A stretch of 64,000 bases of DNA, taken from NCBI RefSeq assembly GCF_902167635.1, contig NZ_CABHMS010000005.1, positions 186,001 through 250,000 on the forward strand. Reading direction: 5' to 3'. Below are positions 1 to 9,447 of this stretch, piece by piece. This stretch comes from Chitinophaga vietnamensis. Its GTDB lineage: Bacteria > Bacteroidota > Bacteroidia > Chitinophagales > Chitinophagaceae. Made by a program: the position numbers and the translations under genes. The notes below the pieces were generated by a model that ran no database searches, was not told where the DNA came from, and saw nothing but the letters and a program-made list of their open reading frames with translations. Position 1 is the first letter of the stretch. The number at the start of each line of letters is the position of its first letter.

Positions 1-9
1 TTCGTGATC

Positions 10-1656
10 TTATCTTTCTCTGTACGATACGCTGACGATCTTTCCAAACCCGCTGTATTCCTGCTTTTTCACGAGTGCGGCGTGTTGCGATAGGAAGTCT
101 TGCGGGGAATAGAAGGTGAGCGTGCCGTTGCTGGCAGTGGGTTGGGCGGGATCGTAGGTAGCCACGCCCAGCCAGCTGCCGGGGTAATTGTCTAATGAGC
201 CGCTCCCCTGCGGATTGTTGTAAGTGTAGCCGTTCACGTAGCCGCCGCGGGAGGGCCCATAGCCTTTGTTCACTGTAAATAGATGCTGGTCGAGCCAGGA
301 TATTTTTTTGTTGCCTGCATCCAGTACCTGGTAGCATACGCCGGGGAAGTCTTTGTTCATGGCGTATACTTTGCTGCCAACGGAATAGTAGATGGTGCCG
401 TAGTTTTTATCGACGGTGAAATGCTCTGCTTTTGATATATCCGTTCCCGTTAGTTTCACTTTTCTGTCTTGTGTTACCGAGGACCTTACATCGAAAGTGA
501 GGAGCCAGGTATCGCCGGCGGCGTCTTTCATAATGGCGAAAGTAAGGTCGAGGCCGGGTACGGAGCGCATCCAGCGCAGGTCCATGCCGGTATTGGAGAA
601 GTCGAACAAGGGACTGTCGGGATTGGGAATGATATTGCAGGTGCTGCTGCCGGGCGTGGAAAGCAGGAAACGCTTTTTGTCCATATCGAAGAGTACGGAA
701 TTATAGAAGAAAGCCATGCCGTAGTTTCTGCCCAGGAAGGGCGCAGCCCTGAAATTTCCTTCTCCTGAAACTTTATTCATATTGGTAACGTACCACTGGT
801 AGGGATCACGTTCATAGAAATTGCCTTTGTTGTCGTAAACATATACATAGTCGCTGCTGGCGGCGCCTTCGTTGGCGCCCACGAAGCCAGGGAGGAAGGT
901 GGCGCTGTCGGGCCTTGAGATGAACTCTTTGGAAGTGTACCAGGCGCCGGAGGTGTATAGGTAGTCGTTGCGCAGCTTCCAGCTGCCTTTGTCGGTGCAG
1001 AGGTAGATCCATTCCCTGTCGACCAGCGATACTGCCGGGTTGTGATACGGTGGCGGCGCGGCATTGGGCCTGCCGGTAGCATAGTATGCGATATAGCGCG
1101 GGCCTTTCAGAGGCTTGGGAAGATCGGGAGAAAGCGACAGGATATCACGGGTGAAACGGGTGTTGCCGTTCACGAAGTTCACCATATCCAGGCGGGTATT
1201 ACCATCTACATCACATAACACCATCCAGCCTTCGTAGGTGGATGAACCTATTACGAGCTGGGAGGTATACCTGGTGAAGACCTGCCCGGTCTTTTTATCG
1301 GTCATCTCGAAATACAATCCGTAGCTGCCTACGGCATTGGTAACACGGGCATTGAGGTTGCGGTCATAGCTGAGTATCGTGCCTTTTACATAAGAGGAGC
1401 CATTGCCGCCGATAGTCCACTGATAGGCGAAGCGCGCGGTATCATTGAGGATAGACGAATCGAGGGTGGCCGATATTTTCGGCGTGAGCCGCAAGGTATC
1501 GAACTGATATACGAAGATAGAAGATGGAAAAGTATCGATGACCACTTTATTCACATCTTTATAAGCGTAGTTGCCGAGATCTTTATAGCAGGAGCTGAAG
1601 AGCAGGGAAGCGCTTCCTGATGCCAGCAGCAATATATTTTTTATGGTGCGTTTCAT
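10..1656 (-). CDS. PKD-like surface lipoprotein of a SusC/SusD locus
   Basis: A 548-residue exported lipoprotein. The N-terminus has a basic start, a hydrophobic stretch and a lipobox ending at Cys23 (LLFSSC). The following segment (YKDLGNYAYKDVNKVVID) is the usual opening of the PKD-like family that accompanies SusC/SusD pairs in Bacteroidota, followed by beta-rich sequence with many Trp/Tyr residues. It is the last visible gene of a leftward operon, 28 bp after the DUF4843 gene. The role is probably surface ligand binding; the substrate cannot be told from sequence. Further operon members may lie beyond the left edge of the window. Confidence 0.85.
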   Translation of the reverse strand: MKRTIKNILLLASGSASLLFSSCYKDLGNYAYKDVNKVVIDTFPSSIFVYQFDTLRLTPKISATLDSSILNDTARFAYQWTIGGNGSSYVKGTILSYDRNLNARVTNAVGSYGLYFEMTDKKTGQVFTRYTSQLVIGSSTYEGWMVLCDVDGNTRLDMVNFVNGNTRFTRDILSLSPDLPKPLKGPRYIAYYATGRPNAAPPPYHNPAVSLVDREWIYLCTDKGSWKLRNDYLYTSGAWYTSKEFISRPDSATFLPGFVGANEGAASSDYVYVYDNKGNFYERDPYQWYVTNMNKVSGEGNFRAAPFLGRNYGMAFFYNSVLFDMDKKRFLLSTPGSSTCNIIPNPDSPLFDFSNTGMDLRWMRSVPGLDLTFAIMKDAAGDTWLLTFDVRSSVTQDRKVKLTGTDISKAEHFTVDKNYGTIYYSVGSKVYAMNKDFPGVCYQVLDAGNKKISWLDQHLFTVNKGYGPSRGGYVNGYTYNNPQGSGSLDNYPGSWLGVATYDPAQPTASNGTLTFYSPQDFLSQHAALVKKQEYSGFGKIVSVSYRER

Positions 1657-1684
1657 GATGTTTGTTTTCCTGTTTCTGAAAAAA

Positions 1685-2539
1685 TTAATCGCAGAGGTTA
1701 CCGCCGCCTACGCTGGGTTCCATATCGAATTTCTGACCGGTTTTGTCGTTCATATCCTGGATGGGATGCCCGGCTTTCCTGGCTTCCGCGAGATGACAGT
1801 TATACAACTGCGCCAGCGCGAAGAGGTAGCCGATATCGGGCCGGTCGTTGAGCAGGGTGGCCAGCGGGATGTTCATATCATTGATGAGCATCTTCATTTT
1901 AGTAACAGAATAATTGCCCAGGCAATAAGCGCCTATGCTGCCGGAGCCCAGCCACCAGGAAGGTACCGGCAGGTTGTCGGTGATCGCAAACGTACGTTGC
2001 ACAGTGGTTTTAAACCTGTCGGGGTTACTCTTCACTTTCACTTGCCGGTAATCGGTGGCCAGGTCGTTGCCGGCTTCGAGTTGTACCGTGATATACTGGA
2101 AGCCGCTGCGAAGGGTATCGGCCCTGCGGATAGTGAGCGGTATCAGTGTATTCATAGTGCCATGCGGCAGCACGCAGTCTTCCGGTTTGATGGTGAACAG
2201 GCTGGCAGGCACCGTGCTATTCACAACAGACAGTTTGATCGGACGGTTCTGTGCAGAAGTATCGCCCATGACTTGTACTTCCATCATGATGCTGAGTTCG
2301 GGCAGGTTGTCGGAATAGAAACCGAAATTGGTGTAGAGCGTATCCATGGCGGCGGTATCTACTTTCGCTGCGTCGAAGGAGCGGATGGAAAGTACGCCTT
2401 TATCATCGGCAGTACGCACGTAATTATAGCTGGGCGTAGGTTTGAAGTATATATTGTTATGTGCCTGGAAGCGCATCAGCTCTGCTTTTTTACAGGAGAT
2501 GACGAGCAAGGCACTGAAGAATATGATGATCTTTTTCAT
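1685..2539 (-). CDS. DUF4843-type lipoprotein of the Sus-like locus
   Basis: A 284-residue lipoprotein with a short signal peptide and a lipobox ending at Cys16 (LLVISC). The body resembles DUF4843 proteins: a beta-sandwich with an IYFKP segment near residue 30 and a hydrophilic C-terminal half. In Bacteroidota this family typically sits between SusD and a PKD-like lipoprotein, exactly as here. It lies 17 bp downstream of the SusD gene, so it is almost surely co-transcribed. It is likely anchored in the outer membrane near the SusCD transporter. No catalytic motif is apparent. The family call rests on context plus general resemblance. Confidence 0.75.
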   Translation of the reverse strand: MKKIIIFFSALLVISCKKAELMRFQAHNNIYFKPTPSYNYVRTADDKGVLSIRSFDAAKVDTAAMDTLYTNFGFYSDNLPELSIMMEVQVMGDTSAQNRPIKLSVVNSTVPASLFTIKPEDCVLPHGTMNTLIPLTIRRADTLRSGFQYITVQLEAGNDLATDYRQVKVKSNPDRFKTTVQRTFAITDNLPVPSWWLGSGSIGAYCLGNYSVTKMKMLINDMNIPLATLLNDRPDIGYLFALAQLYNCHLAEARKAGHPIQDMNDKTGQKFDMEPSVGGGNLCD

Positions 2540-2556
2540 TGGTTGATTTTTTTAGA

Positions 2557-3993
2557 TTATGGATGATGAACCGTGAGCTCCTGATCCGGGATGGGCACCA
2601 CATATTGTGTGGCGCTCATGGTCACTTTCCCGCTGCTGGAAGTGGTGGCTGCATTGGGGATAGAAGTGGCAAAGGTGCGTTTGTAATAATAGAACAGCTG
2701 TCCTTCTCCATAAAATTCACGCATATATTCTTTCCTGATCTCATCGTTGAGCATTGCGTTAGCCGGCAAAGCGGCAATATTCCTGGCAACGCGCAGGGTA
2801 TTGAGGTAGCCGAGGCCGGAAGTGGCGTCGGGCGCGGATTCTGCGGCAATCAGGTAGCATTCGGAAGCGCGGAAGAGCGGCACCATCGTGTTTGGTTTCT
2901 GTTGCGACAGCGGCGCATATTTCAGGAAGCATTTGATGGTGCGGGAGCCGTCGGGCGGCAGGTTCCATATGGCGGAGCGGATGCGTACATCGCTGGCATC
3001 CGCATAAATGCTGTTGAGCATATCAGCGCGGGGCGCCAGCAGGTCGGCATCTTGCAGCGTGTAGGCAAACCAGGTATTGTAGCTGTTGACGAGTTTTGTA
3101 TTCTGCGCCATGAAGAGGCAATCACCCAGCAGGGAAGGATCTGCTTTGATGGCGCCGTCGTTGGTGGCAGTGAAAGGAAACTTGCCAGGTTGCGCCGCGA
3201 TCACTGTTTGCGCCGCGGCGAACGCATTCGCCTTGTTACCACGATACAGATGTATCCTGGCCTCCAGCGCTTTTACTGCATAGTAGTTGAAACGCAGGTT
3301 GCGTGCAGCAGCATAGGGATAAGTAGGATCACCATTGGGACCATTGAGGATCACGGGGTCCTGGGAGAGCAGGGCGCTGGCTTGCTGCACATCGCGGAGC
3401 AAACTGTCGATCACCTGGTTGGCCGGCAGGAATGGCTGTGGCACCTGTGTCCAGCGGCTGTAATAGGGAATGGCATTGCGGGTGGAGTCGGATGATTTAT
3501 ACACCGGCCCAAACATCCGCAGGGCATCGAAATGAAGGAAGGCACGCAATGCGAGCGCTTCTCCCTTGATCATCTCATAATTATGATGGGTGAAAACGTT
3601 TTTCTGCCCGTCGATATGATCCAATATCGTATTCACATTGGCGATCTGTTTGTAAAGCGATGCCCAGTAGGCGGCAAATACCGGCTTCACAACAGTATTC
3701 GTATAGTCGAAGGTAGCGATCTCGTAATAGGAGTAATGCGTCGGAGACGCGCTCTGGAAGTAGCGCTGCGCCAGCAGATCAGGTATCTGCATGGTCATGG
3801 CGCCGCCATACATATCCTGTGCAGACAAGGCCAGGTACACGCCGTTGAGATGCTGCATGAAACCCGTTTCCGATTGATAGGCATCATCCTGCAATACGCT
3901 TGTTTCCGGTTTCACATCCAGGTATTTGTTGCAGCTGCTGATACCACCGGTTACCAGTGCCGCGATCAATATATTTTTCAGAACCTTGTTCAT
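2557..3993 (-). CDS. SusD/RagB-family nutrient-binding outer-membrane lipoprotein
   Basis: A 478-residue SusD-like lipoprotein. The lipobox ends at Cys21 and runs into CNKYLDVKPE, the classic SusD/RagB N-terminus. Helical TPR-like segments follow, such as EALALRAFLHFDALRMFGPVY near residue 145, and a C-terminal YYKR...YVVPIPDQEL segment is typical of the family. SusD proteins cap the SusC barrel and capture the substrate at the cell surface. The start lies 17 bp downstream of the SusC stop. Substrate class (glycan or peptide) is not determinable, because no glycoside hydrolase is visible in the part of the locus shown. Confidence 0.95.
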   Translation of the reverse strand: MNKVLKNILIAALVTGGISSCNKYLDVKPETSVLQDDAYQSETGFMQHLNGVYLALSAQDMYGGAMTMQIPDLLAQRYFQSASPTHYSYYEIATFDYTNTVVKPVFAAYWASLYKQIANVNTILDHIDGQKNVFTHHNYEMIKGEALALRAFLHFDALRMFGPVYKSSDSTRNAIPYYSRWTQVPQPFLPANQVIDSLLRDVQQASALLSQDPVILNGPNGDPTYPYAAARNLRFNYYAVKALEARIHLYRGNKANAFAAAQTVIAAQPGKFPFTATNDGAIKADPSLLGDCLFMAQNTKLVNSYNTWFAYTLQDADLLAPRADMLNSIYADASDVRIRSAIWNLPPDGSRTIKCFLKYAPLSQQKPNTMVPLFRASECYLIAAESAPDATSGLGYLNTLRVARNIAALPANAMLNDEIRKEYMREFYGEGQLFYYYKRTFATSIPNAATTSSSGKVTMSATQYVVPIPDQELTVHHP

Positions 3994-4010
3994 AATTTTC
4001 CTTTAGGTGT

Positions 4011-7000
4011 TTAGAAAGTGGCATTGAGCTTTAAAGAGAACGACCGGGCATAAGGGTAATCGATACCACGTTCGCGCTTGATGTTCGACAAACGGAAGAT
4101 ATCATTCATATAGCCCGTAATGTAGAGCCCTTGCAGGCCGGCGCGTTTCAGCCAGGCGGATTGATAGAAATTATAAGTGGCCGAGATAGTTTCGCCGGAG
4201 AGGGTATTTTCTTCCTGTATAAATCTCGACGACATATTAGTGCCACCTAAAGCGCCGCCATAGCTGAGGTCGGGGATGCCGATGAATTGCGCTTTATCGC
4301 CCACCTGTTTCCAGCGTTCATAGAGTGCGCGTTTGTCGAGGTTCTGGTTGTAGATCTGCTCGCGGGAAAGGTTTTCCACTTTGCTGAACAAGGCATTGTT
4401 GAATTGCTGTGAACGCAGCATATAACGCAGCCCGATATTCACGGAGAGGCCCTTGTACTGGGCGCTTGCGCCGATCACGCCTTGCATGAGCGGCATGGAA
4501 TTACCTACTTTCACGATATCGGCCACATCATATTTGTAAGTGAGCTGGCCATCACGCGTGAGGAACAATTCACGGCCGGTAGCCGGATCGATGCCCATGG
4601 AACGTACCGCCCAGAGATCATCAGGATGACCGCCATCTACATAACGTTGCAGGTTGATGTTGATAGAATTGTAATCCTGTTTCTGATCGTGGTTATCTAC
4701 CGCATGTTGGTTGTTATAATTAATTACCTGTAACGCATCACCTAGGCCGCCATAGGTGGTGGTTTCACGCTTGCCCATAACGTTGAGGCGCACGGAGATA
4801 CGGTCTTTCGGGATATCGATGATGGCGCCGCTGATGGTGAAGTCCATGCCTTTGGTACGGGCATGGCCTACGTTGAGCATTACGTTGCTGCTGCCAACGG
4901 AAGGCGCATTATCCATTTTTACCACTAATGGATCGGTGAGGTTGTTGTAGGCATTAACGACCATGGATATACGTTCGTTGAACAATCTCACGTCGAGGCC
5001 GAGTGATTTCTTCAAAGTCTTCTGCCAGGCGAGATTGTTATTGCCCCAGGTATCTACCTGTGTGCCGAGGCCGAAATAGTTGAGGGCATTGGCGTTGTAA
5101 ACGAGTGTGGTGAAAGAGTTATAGGAGGCGAAGTTCTGGTTGCCCGGGTTGCCAATGCTGCCGCGCAGTTTCAGGTAATTGATCCAGCGGGCGCGCTTGA
5201 TGAAGGCTTCGTTATGCAGGTTCCAGGAGAGGCCTACTGTCCAGGTATCGGTGAAGCGTTTGTTGGCGCCGAAGATAGATGAACCATCTCTCCGGTAGTC
5301 AAAATCTACCATGTATTTTCTCCAAAGGCCATAGTAGGCGTTCACAAAACCGCTGAGGGAGCGGGTTACCGCCGATGTATAGGTAGGCGATCCGCCCACA
5401 GGATAGCCACTGCCAAAGGAAGGCGATATCTGTGCTACATCCGGGAAGCCCACGGCCAGATAGCCATTGTTCACCGCTTTGCTGCCATCGATGAAGACGC
5501 CCGGCACGATGTTGACCTCATGCGTTTTGCCCCAGGTTTTGCCATAGCTGGCTTGCAGGAATCCCTGGTAATTAAAGCTGTGGCTGCGGTTATTGGTGTA
5601 GCTTCCTTTTTGCGAAATATCAAGGTCTTTAAATTCTTCCATGCCGGGAGAATGGTATACTTCATGTTCGTTGGTGCCGTAGGTCAATGCCAGTTTGGCT
5701 TCAATCCTGAACTGGTCGTTGATCATGTAGTACGACTGGAACTGGTTAGAGAACTGCACATCCACGGTCTGGTCTTTCTTGGGTAACATGGCCTGGTAGA
5801 GCGGGTTCCAGACGTAATAAGCGGCGGCGCCGCCGTAGTTGTCGTAGACCGTATCGAGATATTTATTGGTAAAATTGGGTTTATAATACGGGATCGTATT
5901 TACATAAGTAGAGAAACTGCCATACTCGGATTCTTTTGCGGTGAAGGTGTTGAGCAATATCCTGTTGGAGAAGGAGAACCTGCCGGGTTTGTATACGAGA
6001 TCGACGTTAGCCGCGCCGGTATTGCGTTGTGAGCCTTTCATCACGCCGGGTTCGTTGCGGTATTTGAATCCGAGTCCGTACCTGAATTTGTTATCGCCGC
6101 CATCGGCCTGAACGGAATAGGTGTTGGCCATGGTGGTGCTGCGGATGGGATACCCCATCCAGTAAGTGTTTACGCCGCTCATCACGTCGTTGAGGCGGCG
6201 GTTGTACAGCTCGTCCAGCGTGATGCGCTGGCCCATATAGTCTTCACTTTTTTTGTAAATGCCGGCGAGCTTCTCAAACTGAAGTTTCTCTGCGGCCGTC
6301 ATCATGTTGTAGTCGCGCAGGTCTGCAAAAGAAGTAGTATTATCGATGGTGAGCGAGAGGTTCATCCGGCCGGGGCGCGGCAGTTTGGTTTCGATCACGA
6401 TCACGCCATTGGCGGCTTTGGAGCCATAGATAGCGGTGGATGATGCATCTTTCAATACCGTTACGGATGCGATGCGGTTCATGTCCAGACCGATAATATT
6501 TTCCAGGGTAGTTTCAAAGCCATCGAGAATGAATAATGGTTGGTTTGGATCTTTCTGGAATTTATCAACAACACCGATGATGCTTGATTTCCCCTGGATA
6601 ATCATATTGGGCATGGCATTGGGATTGGACCCTGCCAGGTTATTTTCTATGACGATGAAAGAAGGATCGAGAGATTTGAGGCTCTGTATCACGTTCTGGT
6701 TGCCGACAGTATTAAGCTGCTCGCCGGAATAGGTGGCGGCGGCGCCGGTGAAGCTCTCCTGGCGGCGTTTGAAGATACCGGTGCTCACCATCACTTCACC
6801 AATGTTTTGCGTTTTGCGCGCAAGTGAAACATTGACGATCACACGGCCGTTCAATTTATATTCCGCAGGCTGATAGCCCAGCATGCTGATCACCAGTACG
6901 GCCTGCTCCTCTACATTTCGCAGTTCAAATTCTCCTTTTTCGTTGGTGGTGGTACCTCTCGGGGCGCCTTTGATGGCGATGGTGGCGCCGGCCAGCGGCA

Positions 7001-7412
7001 GGCCGCGATCATCGGTGATGCGGCCATGTACGTTGAGGCGTACCGGTTGTTGATCGTTGACATCGTCAACTATCTGGGGCGCGCGGCGGCGGATGAACAC
7101 GGCCTTGTCGCGCTCCCTGATCTCGTAAGTGAGCGGCTGTCCTTGAAGACAGGCATCCAGCGCTTCAGTGAGGGAGGCATCCTGTATGTCTACATTTACC
7201 GGCAGCATCTTGTTCAGCAGCTGCTGATCCCAAAAAAAGGAATAGCCGGTTTGCTTTCTGATCACGCTGAAAACTTTCTCCAGCGGCGTTTTTCGGAGCG
7301 ACAAGGTCACCCGCTGTGCATAGGTGCTGGCGCTGACCTGTAACATCGCGGTCAGCATCAGGATGGCAGTCATTTTCATAACCATCAGCATTTTGGTTGG
7401 CGAAAAGTTCAT
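4011..7412 (-). CDS. SusC/RagA-family TonB-linked outer-membrane transporter with STN signalling domain
   Basis: A 1133-residue TonB-dependent transporter. After the signal peptide (to about residue 32) comes an STN domain (VTLSLRKTPLEKVFSVIRKQTGY, about 33-110), which contacts the FecR anti-sigma factor. A carboxypeptidase-like beta domain follows (about 128-205), then the plug with the SusC signature (VLKDASSTAIYGSKAANGVIVIETK, about 315-340), then a long barrel ending in an aromatic residue (LNATF). It imports the ligand bound by the SusD partner. The STN domain plus the upstream FecR and sigma genes indicate induction by ligand occupancy through a trans-envelope relay. Confidence 0.97.
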   Translation of the reverse strand: MNFSPTKMLMVMKMTAILMLTAMLQVSASTYAQRVTLSLRKTPLEKVFSVIRKQTGYSFFWDQQLLNKMLPVNVDIQDASLTEALDACLQGQPLTYEIRERDKAVFIRRRAPQIVDDVNDQQPVRLNVHGRITDDRGLPLAGATIAIKGAPRGTTTNEKGEFELRNVEEQAVLVISMLGYQPAEYKLNGRVIVNVSLARKTQNIGEVMVSTGIFKRRQESFTGAAATYSGEQLNTVGNQNVIQSLKSLDPSFIVIENNLAGSNPNAMPNMIIQGKSSIIGVVDKFQKDPNQPLFILDGFETTLENIIGLDMNRIASVTVLKDASSTAIYGSKAANGVIVIETKLPRPGRMNLSLTIDNTTSFADLRDYNMMTAAEKLQFEKLAGIYKKSEDYMGQRITLDELYNRRLNDVMSGVNTYWMGYPIRSTTMANTYSVQADGGDNKFRYGLGFKYRNEPGVMKGSQRNTGAANVDLVYKPGRFSFSNRILLNTFTAKESEYGSFSTYVNTIPYYKPNFTNKYLDTVYDNYGGAAAYYVWNPLYQAMLPKKDQTVDVQFSNQFQSYYMINDQFRIEAKLALTYGTNEHEVYHSPGMEEFKDLDISQKGSYTNNRSHSFNYQGFLQASYGKTWGKTHEVNIVPGVFIDGSKAVNNGYLAVGFPDVAQISPSFGSGYPVGGSPTYTSAVTRSLSGFVNAYYGLWRKYMVDFDYRRDGSSIFGANKRFTDTWTVGLSWNLHNEAFIKRARWINYLKLRGSIGNPGNQNFASYNSFTTLVYNANALNYFGLGTQVDTWGNNNLAWQKTLKKSLGLDVRLFNERISMVVNAYNNLTDPLVVKMDNAPSVGSSNVMLNVGHARTKGMDFTISGAIIDIPKDRISVRLNVMGKRETTTYGGLGDALQVINYNNQHAVDNHDQKQDYNSININLQRYVDGGHPDDLWAVRSMGIDPATGRELFLTRDGQLTYKYDVADIVKVGNSMPLMQGVIGASAQYKGLSVNIGLRYMLRSQQFNNALFSKVENLSREQIYNQNLDKRALYERWKQVGDKAQFIGIPDLSYGGALGGTNMSSRFIQEENTLSGETISATYNFYQSAWLKRAGLQGLYITGYMNDIFRLSNIKRERGIDYPYARSFSLKLNATF

Positions 7413-7538
7413 TTGGTTGGTTTTTGATTTTTACTATTCTGATATTGGCAGGTATACGGGCATAGCAAGGGCCTTTCTCATTCCGAGAAACGCCATGCAC
7501 AAAATCGAATGACCTGAAATGATTGCTACTGTCAGCTG

Positions 7539-8675
7539 TTAAGGCATCACGGTGATAATACGTCCATCTTCTTTAATGTGTATCCCGCTTTCCTGCAGGA
7601 ACTGGATTAAGGTTGATAACTGTGTATTACGGCTGACAAGCCCGCCAAATTGCCTGTCAGGGATCGTTCCTTCATATCTTACTTCTACATCATACCATCG
7701 TTCTACCTGTCGCATCAGGCTTTTGAGATCGGTGGTGTTGAGTGATAGCTGGCCATTTTTCCATGCGGTTACCTGCTCTATATCGGCCGTTTTTACGGTA
7801 ACGTCGTTGGCGCTGATAAACGCCATCCTGCCGGGTTGCAGCAAGGTTTTGCCGCTGGCATGTATCACTTGTATGCTGCCGCTGACGAGGCAGGCCTGTT
7901 GCGCCGGCTCGTTGGAATAGGCCATCACATTGAATTCCGTACCGAGCACCTGTATTGCCGTTCCGCCGCAGCTCACAACAAAAGGACGCTGCGCATCCGG
8001 CGAGATATCGAAATATCCTTCACCGCTAAGTTCCACTTTCCGTTCATGGCCGGTAAAGGCGGTAGGGTAACGGATGGAAGAAGCGGCATTGAGCCATACA
8101 TGGCTGCCATCAGGCAGCACTACCTGGAACTGGCCACCACGGGGCGTTGACAAGGTATTGTACGCAACGGCGCCCGTTGTTTTACTGTATTGTATCTGCC
8201 CGTTCTTTTGATAAATAGACGCAGTGCCTTGCTGTATCACTTTGTTGCCGCTGTCGAGCGCTACAGTGGCGCCATTGTCCAGTGTGAGGATGGCTTTGTT
8301 GCCGCCGGGCACCGGCAGCTGCTGTGCAGTGGGAGCAATAGCATTATGGCGGAAGAAGAAATGCTGTGCGCCCCATACGGCCAGCAGCGCTACTGCCGCG
8401 GCCGCGGCATATTGTTTCCAGCGGATCACGCGGGGAGCTGCGAGCTCCTGATCCATAGCGGTGATGCGGCTTTTCAGCTGTGCAAACAGCCGGGCATCGG
8501 GCGGGAGCGTGGTGGTATGGCTCATCACCACCTGCTCATAGTCGTGTAACAGTTGCGTATACAGTGCGTCGTCCGCCGCGCTGATGGCGGCCGACAGCTG
8601 CTCTTGCTCTTCGGCGCTAATAGTGCCGGCAGCATATTTCTCCAATAAAACAGTTATATGGTTACGTGTAGTCAT
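7539..8675 (-). CDS. FecR-family anti-sigma factor
   Basis: A 378-residue single-pass inner-membrane regulator. Residues 1-80 form the cytoplasmic sigma-binding part, one Ala/Val-rich membrane segment lies near residues 88-105 (YAAAAAVALLAVWGAQ), and the periplasmic FecR domain contains the hallmark LSTPRGGQFQVVLPDGSHVWLNAASSIRYP. The C-terminal end (about 315-378) resembles the DUF4974 STN-interacting domain. I start it at the ATG at 8675 rather than the GTG two codons upstream. It sits between the sigma factor and the SusC gene with which it should communicate. Confidence 0.93.
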   Translation of the reverse strand: MTTRNHITVLLEKYAAGTISAEEQEQLSAAISAADDALYTQLLHDYEQVVMSHTTTLPPDARLFAQLKSRITAMDQELAAPRVIRWKQYAAAAAVALLAVWGAQHFFFRHNAIAPTAQQLPVPGGNKAILTLDNGATVALDSGNKVIQQGTASIYQKNGQIQYSKTTGAVAYNTLSTPRGGQFQVVLPDGSHVWLNAASSIRYPTAFTGHERKVELSGEGYFDISPDAQRPFVVSCGGTAIQVLGTEFNVMAYSNEPAQQACLVSGSIQVIHASGKTLLQPGRMAFISANDVTVKTADIEQVTAWKNGQLSLNTTDLKSLMRQVERWYDVEVRYEGTIPDRQFGGLVSRNTQLSTLIQFLQESGIHIKEDGRIITVMP

Positions 8676-8732
8676 TGTCACTAATAAGACGCTTGTGCGT
8701 TTGAAAAGAACACCTCCGGGAAGAAAAAAAAT

Positions 8733-9326
8733 TTATCGGTAGAAGAAAAACAGCAATACTAATGGGAGATCCAATCCTGCATTGGATTTCAGGTATTCTT
8801 TGACGAAGCGGATGGCATCGTATAATTGTTTCTTTACGGCAAATTTGGTGATCTGTAGTTCCTCGGCTATCTCATCGAGGGAGAGACCTTTTTCATTGCG
8901 AAGGGAGAATATCTTCTTTTTTTGCGCGGGCAGGCGGTTGATGGCCTGCCGCGCAATGGCGGTATATTCATTGAACTGTGCGTTCTCCTGCACTTCGGAA
9001 TGGTGGAGCGGCTGGTGGTTTTCCAGGGTGCTGATCATTTCGCGCTGCCGTACATGCAGGGTCCGCAGGTCGTGTAGCCGGTTGCGGGCCATCGTAAAAA
9101 GATAAGCCTGGATGGACTTTACGCCTGTCAAGGTTTCTTTCCTCAACCATATTTTAAAAAAGATGTCCTGTATCACCTCGTCTGTATCCTGCTTTGAGAA
9201 GGCTGTAAGCGGGAAAATGAACAAGTATAGTTTTGGTTGATACTGGTCATATAAATGCGCAAAGGCACGCTCATCACCCTGCGCTAGCCGTTGGAGCAAT
9301 AACTCCTCAGTTAGCGGTCTGTCCAT
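8733..9326 (-). CDS. RNA polymerase ECF sigma-70 factor (SusC/FecR-linked type)
   Basis: A 197-residue ECF sigma factor. Region 2 is visible in FAHLYDQYQPKLYLFIFPLT and the following DEVIQDIFFKIWLRKE; region 4 is the helix-turn-helix segment GLSLDEIAEELQITKFAVKKQLYDAI. The C-terminus ends in a hydrophobic FYR tail often seen in this Bacteroidota subgroup. The gene is first in the leftward order sigma-FecR-SusC-SusD. It probably directs RNA polymerase to the SusC promoter when FecR releases it. The target promoter was not identified in the 126-bp FecR-SusC gap. Confidence 0.93.
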   Translation of the reverse strand: MDRPLTEELLLQRLAQGDERAFAHLYDQYQPKLYLFIFPLTAFSKQDTDEVIQDIFFKIWLRKETLTGVKSIQAYLFTMARNRLHDLRTLHVRQREMISTLENHQPLHHSEVQENAQFNEYTAIARQAINRLPAQKKKIFSLRNEKGLSLDEIAEELQITKFAVKKQLYDAIRFVKEYLKSNAGLDLPLVLLFFFYR

Positions 9327-9390
9327 ATTGCTTCCCCGGTTTTATTGTTCACCATTCAGGGGTATAAAAATATGGTATTGATTGCGAAAT

Positions 9391-9428
9391 AAAAAGAGCC
9401 CTTGAAGCGCCTTCTACGCTTCAAGGGC
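9391..9428 (-). terminator. Intrinsic terminator after the glycerophosphodiesterase gene
   Basis: A perfect 12-bp GC-rich stem (gcccttgaagcg, 9398-9409, pairing with 9417-9428) with a 7-nt loop. On the minus strand it is followed by a run of five T. It lies about 20 nt downstream of the glycerophosphodiesterase stop codon. Confidence 0.9.
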
Positions 9429-9447
9429 CCGGGCCTTATTATAATAT

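Noticed and set aside
1643-3495. Two long plus-strand frames (307 and 318 codons) opposite the DUF4843 and SusD genes
   Set aside because: Their proteins have no recognisable motifs, and the minus-strand genes have clear lipoboxes and family signatures; high-GC codon bias explains the open antisense frames.
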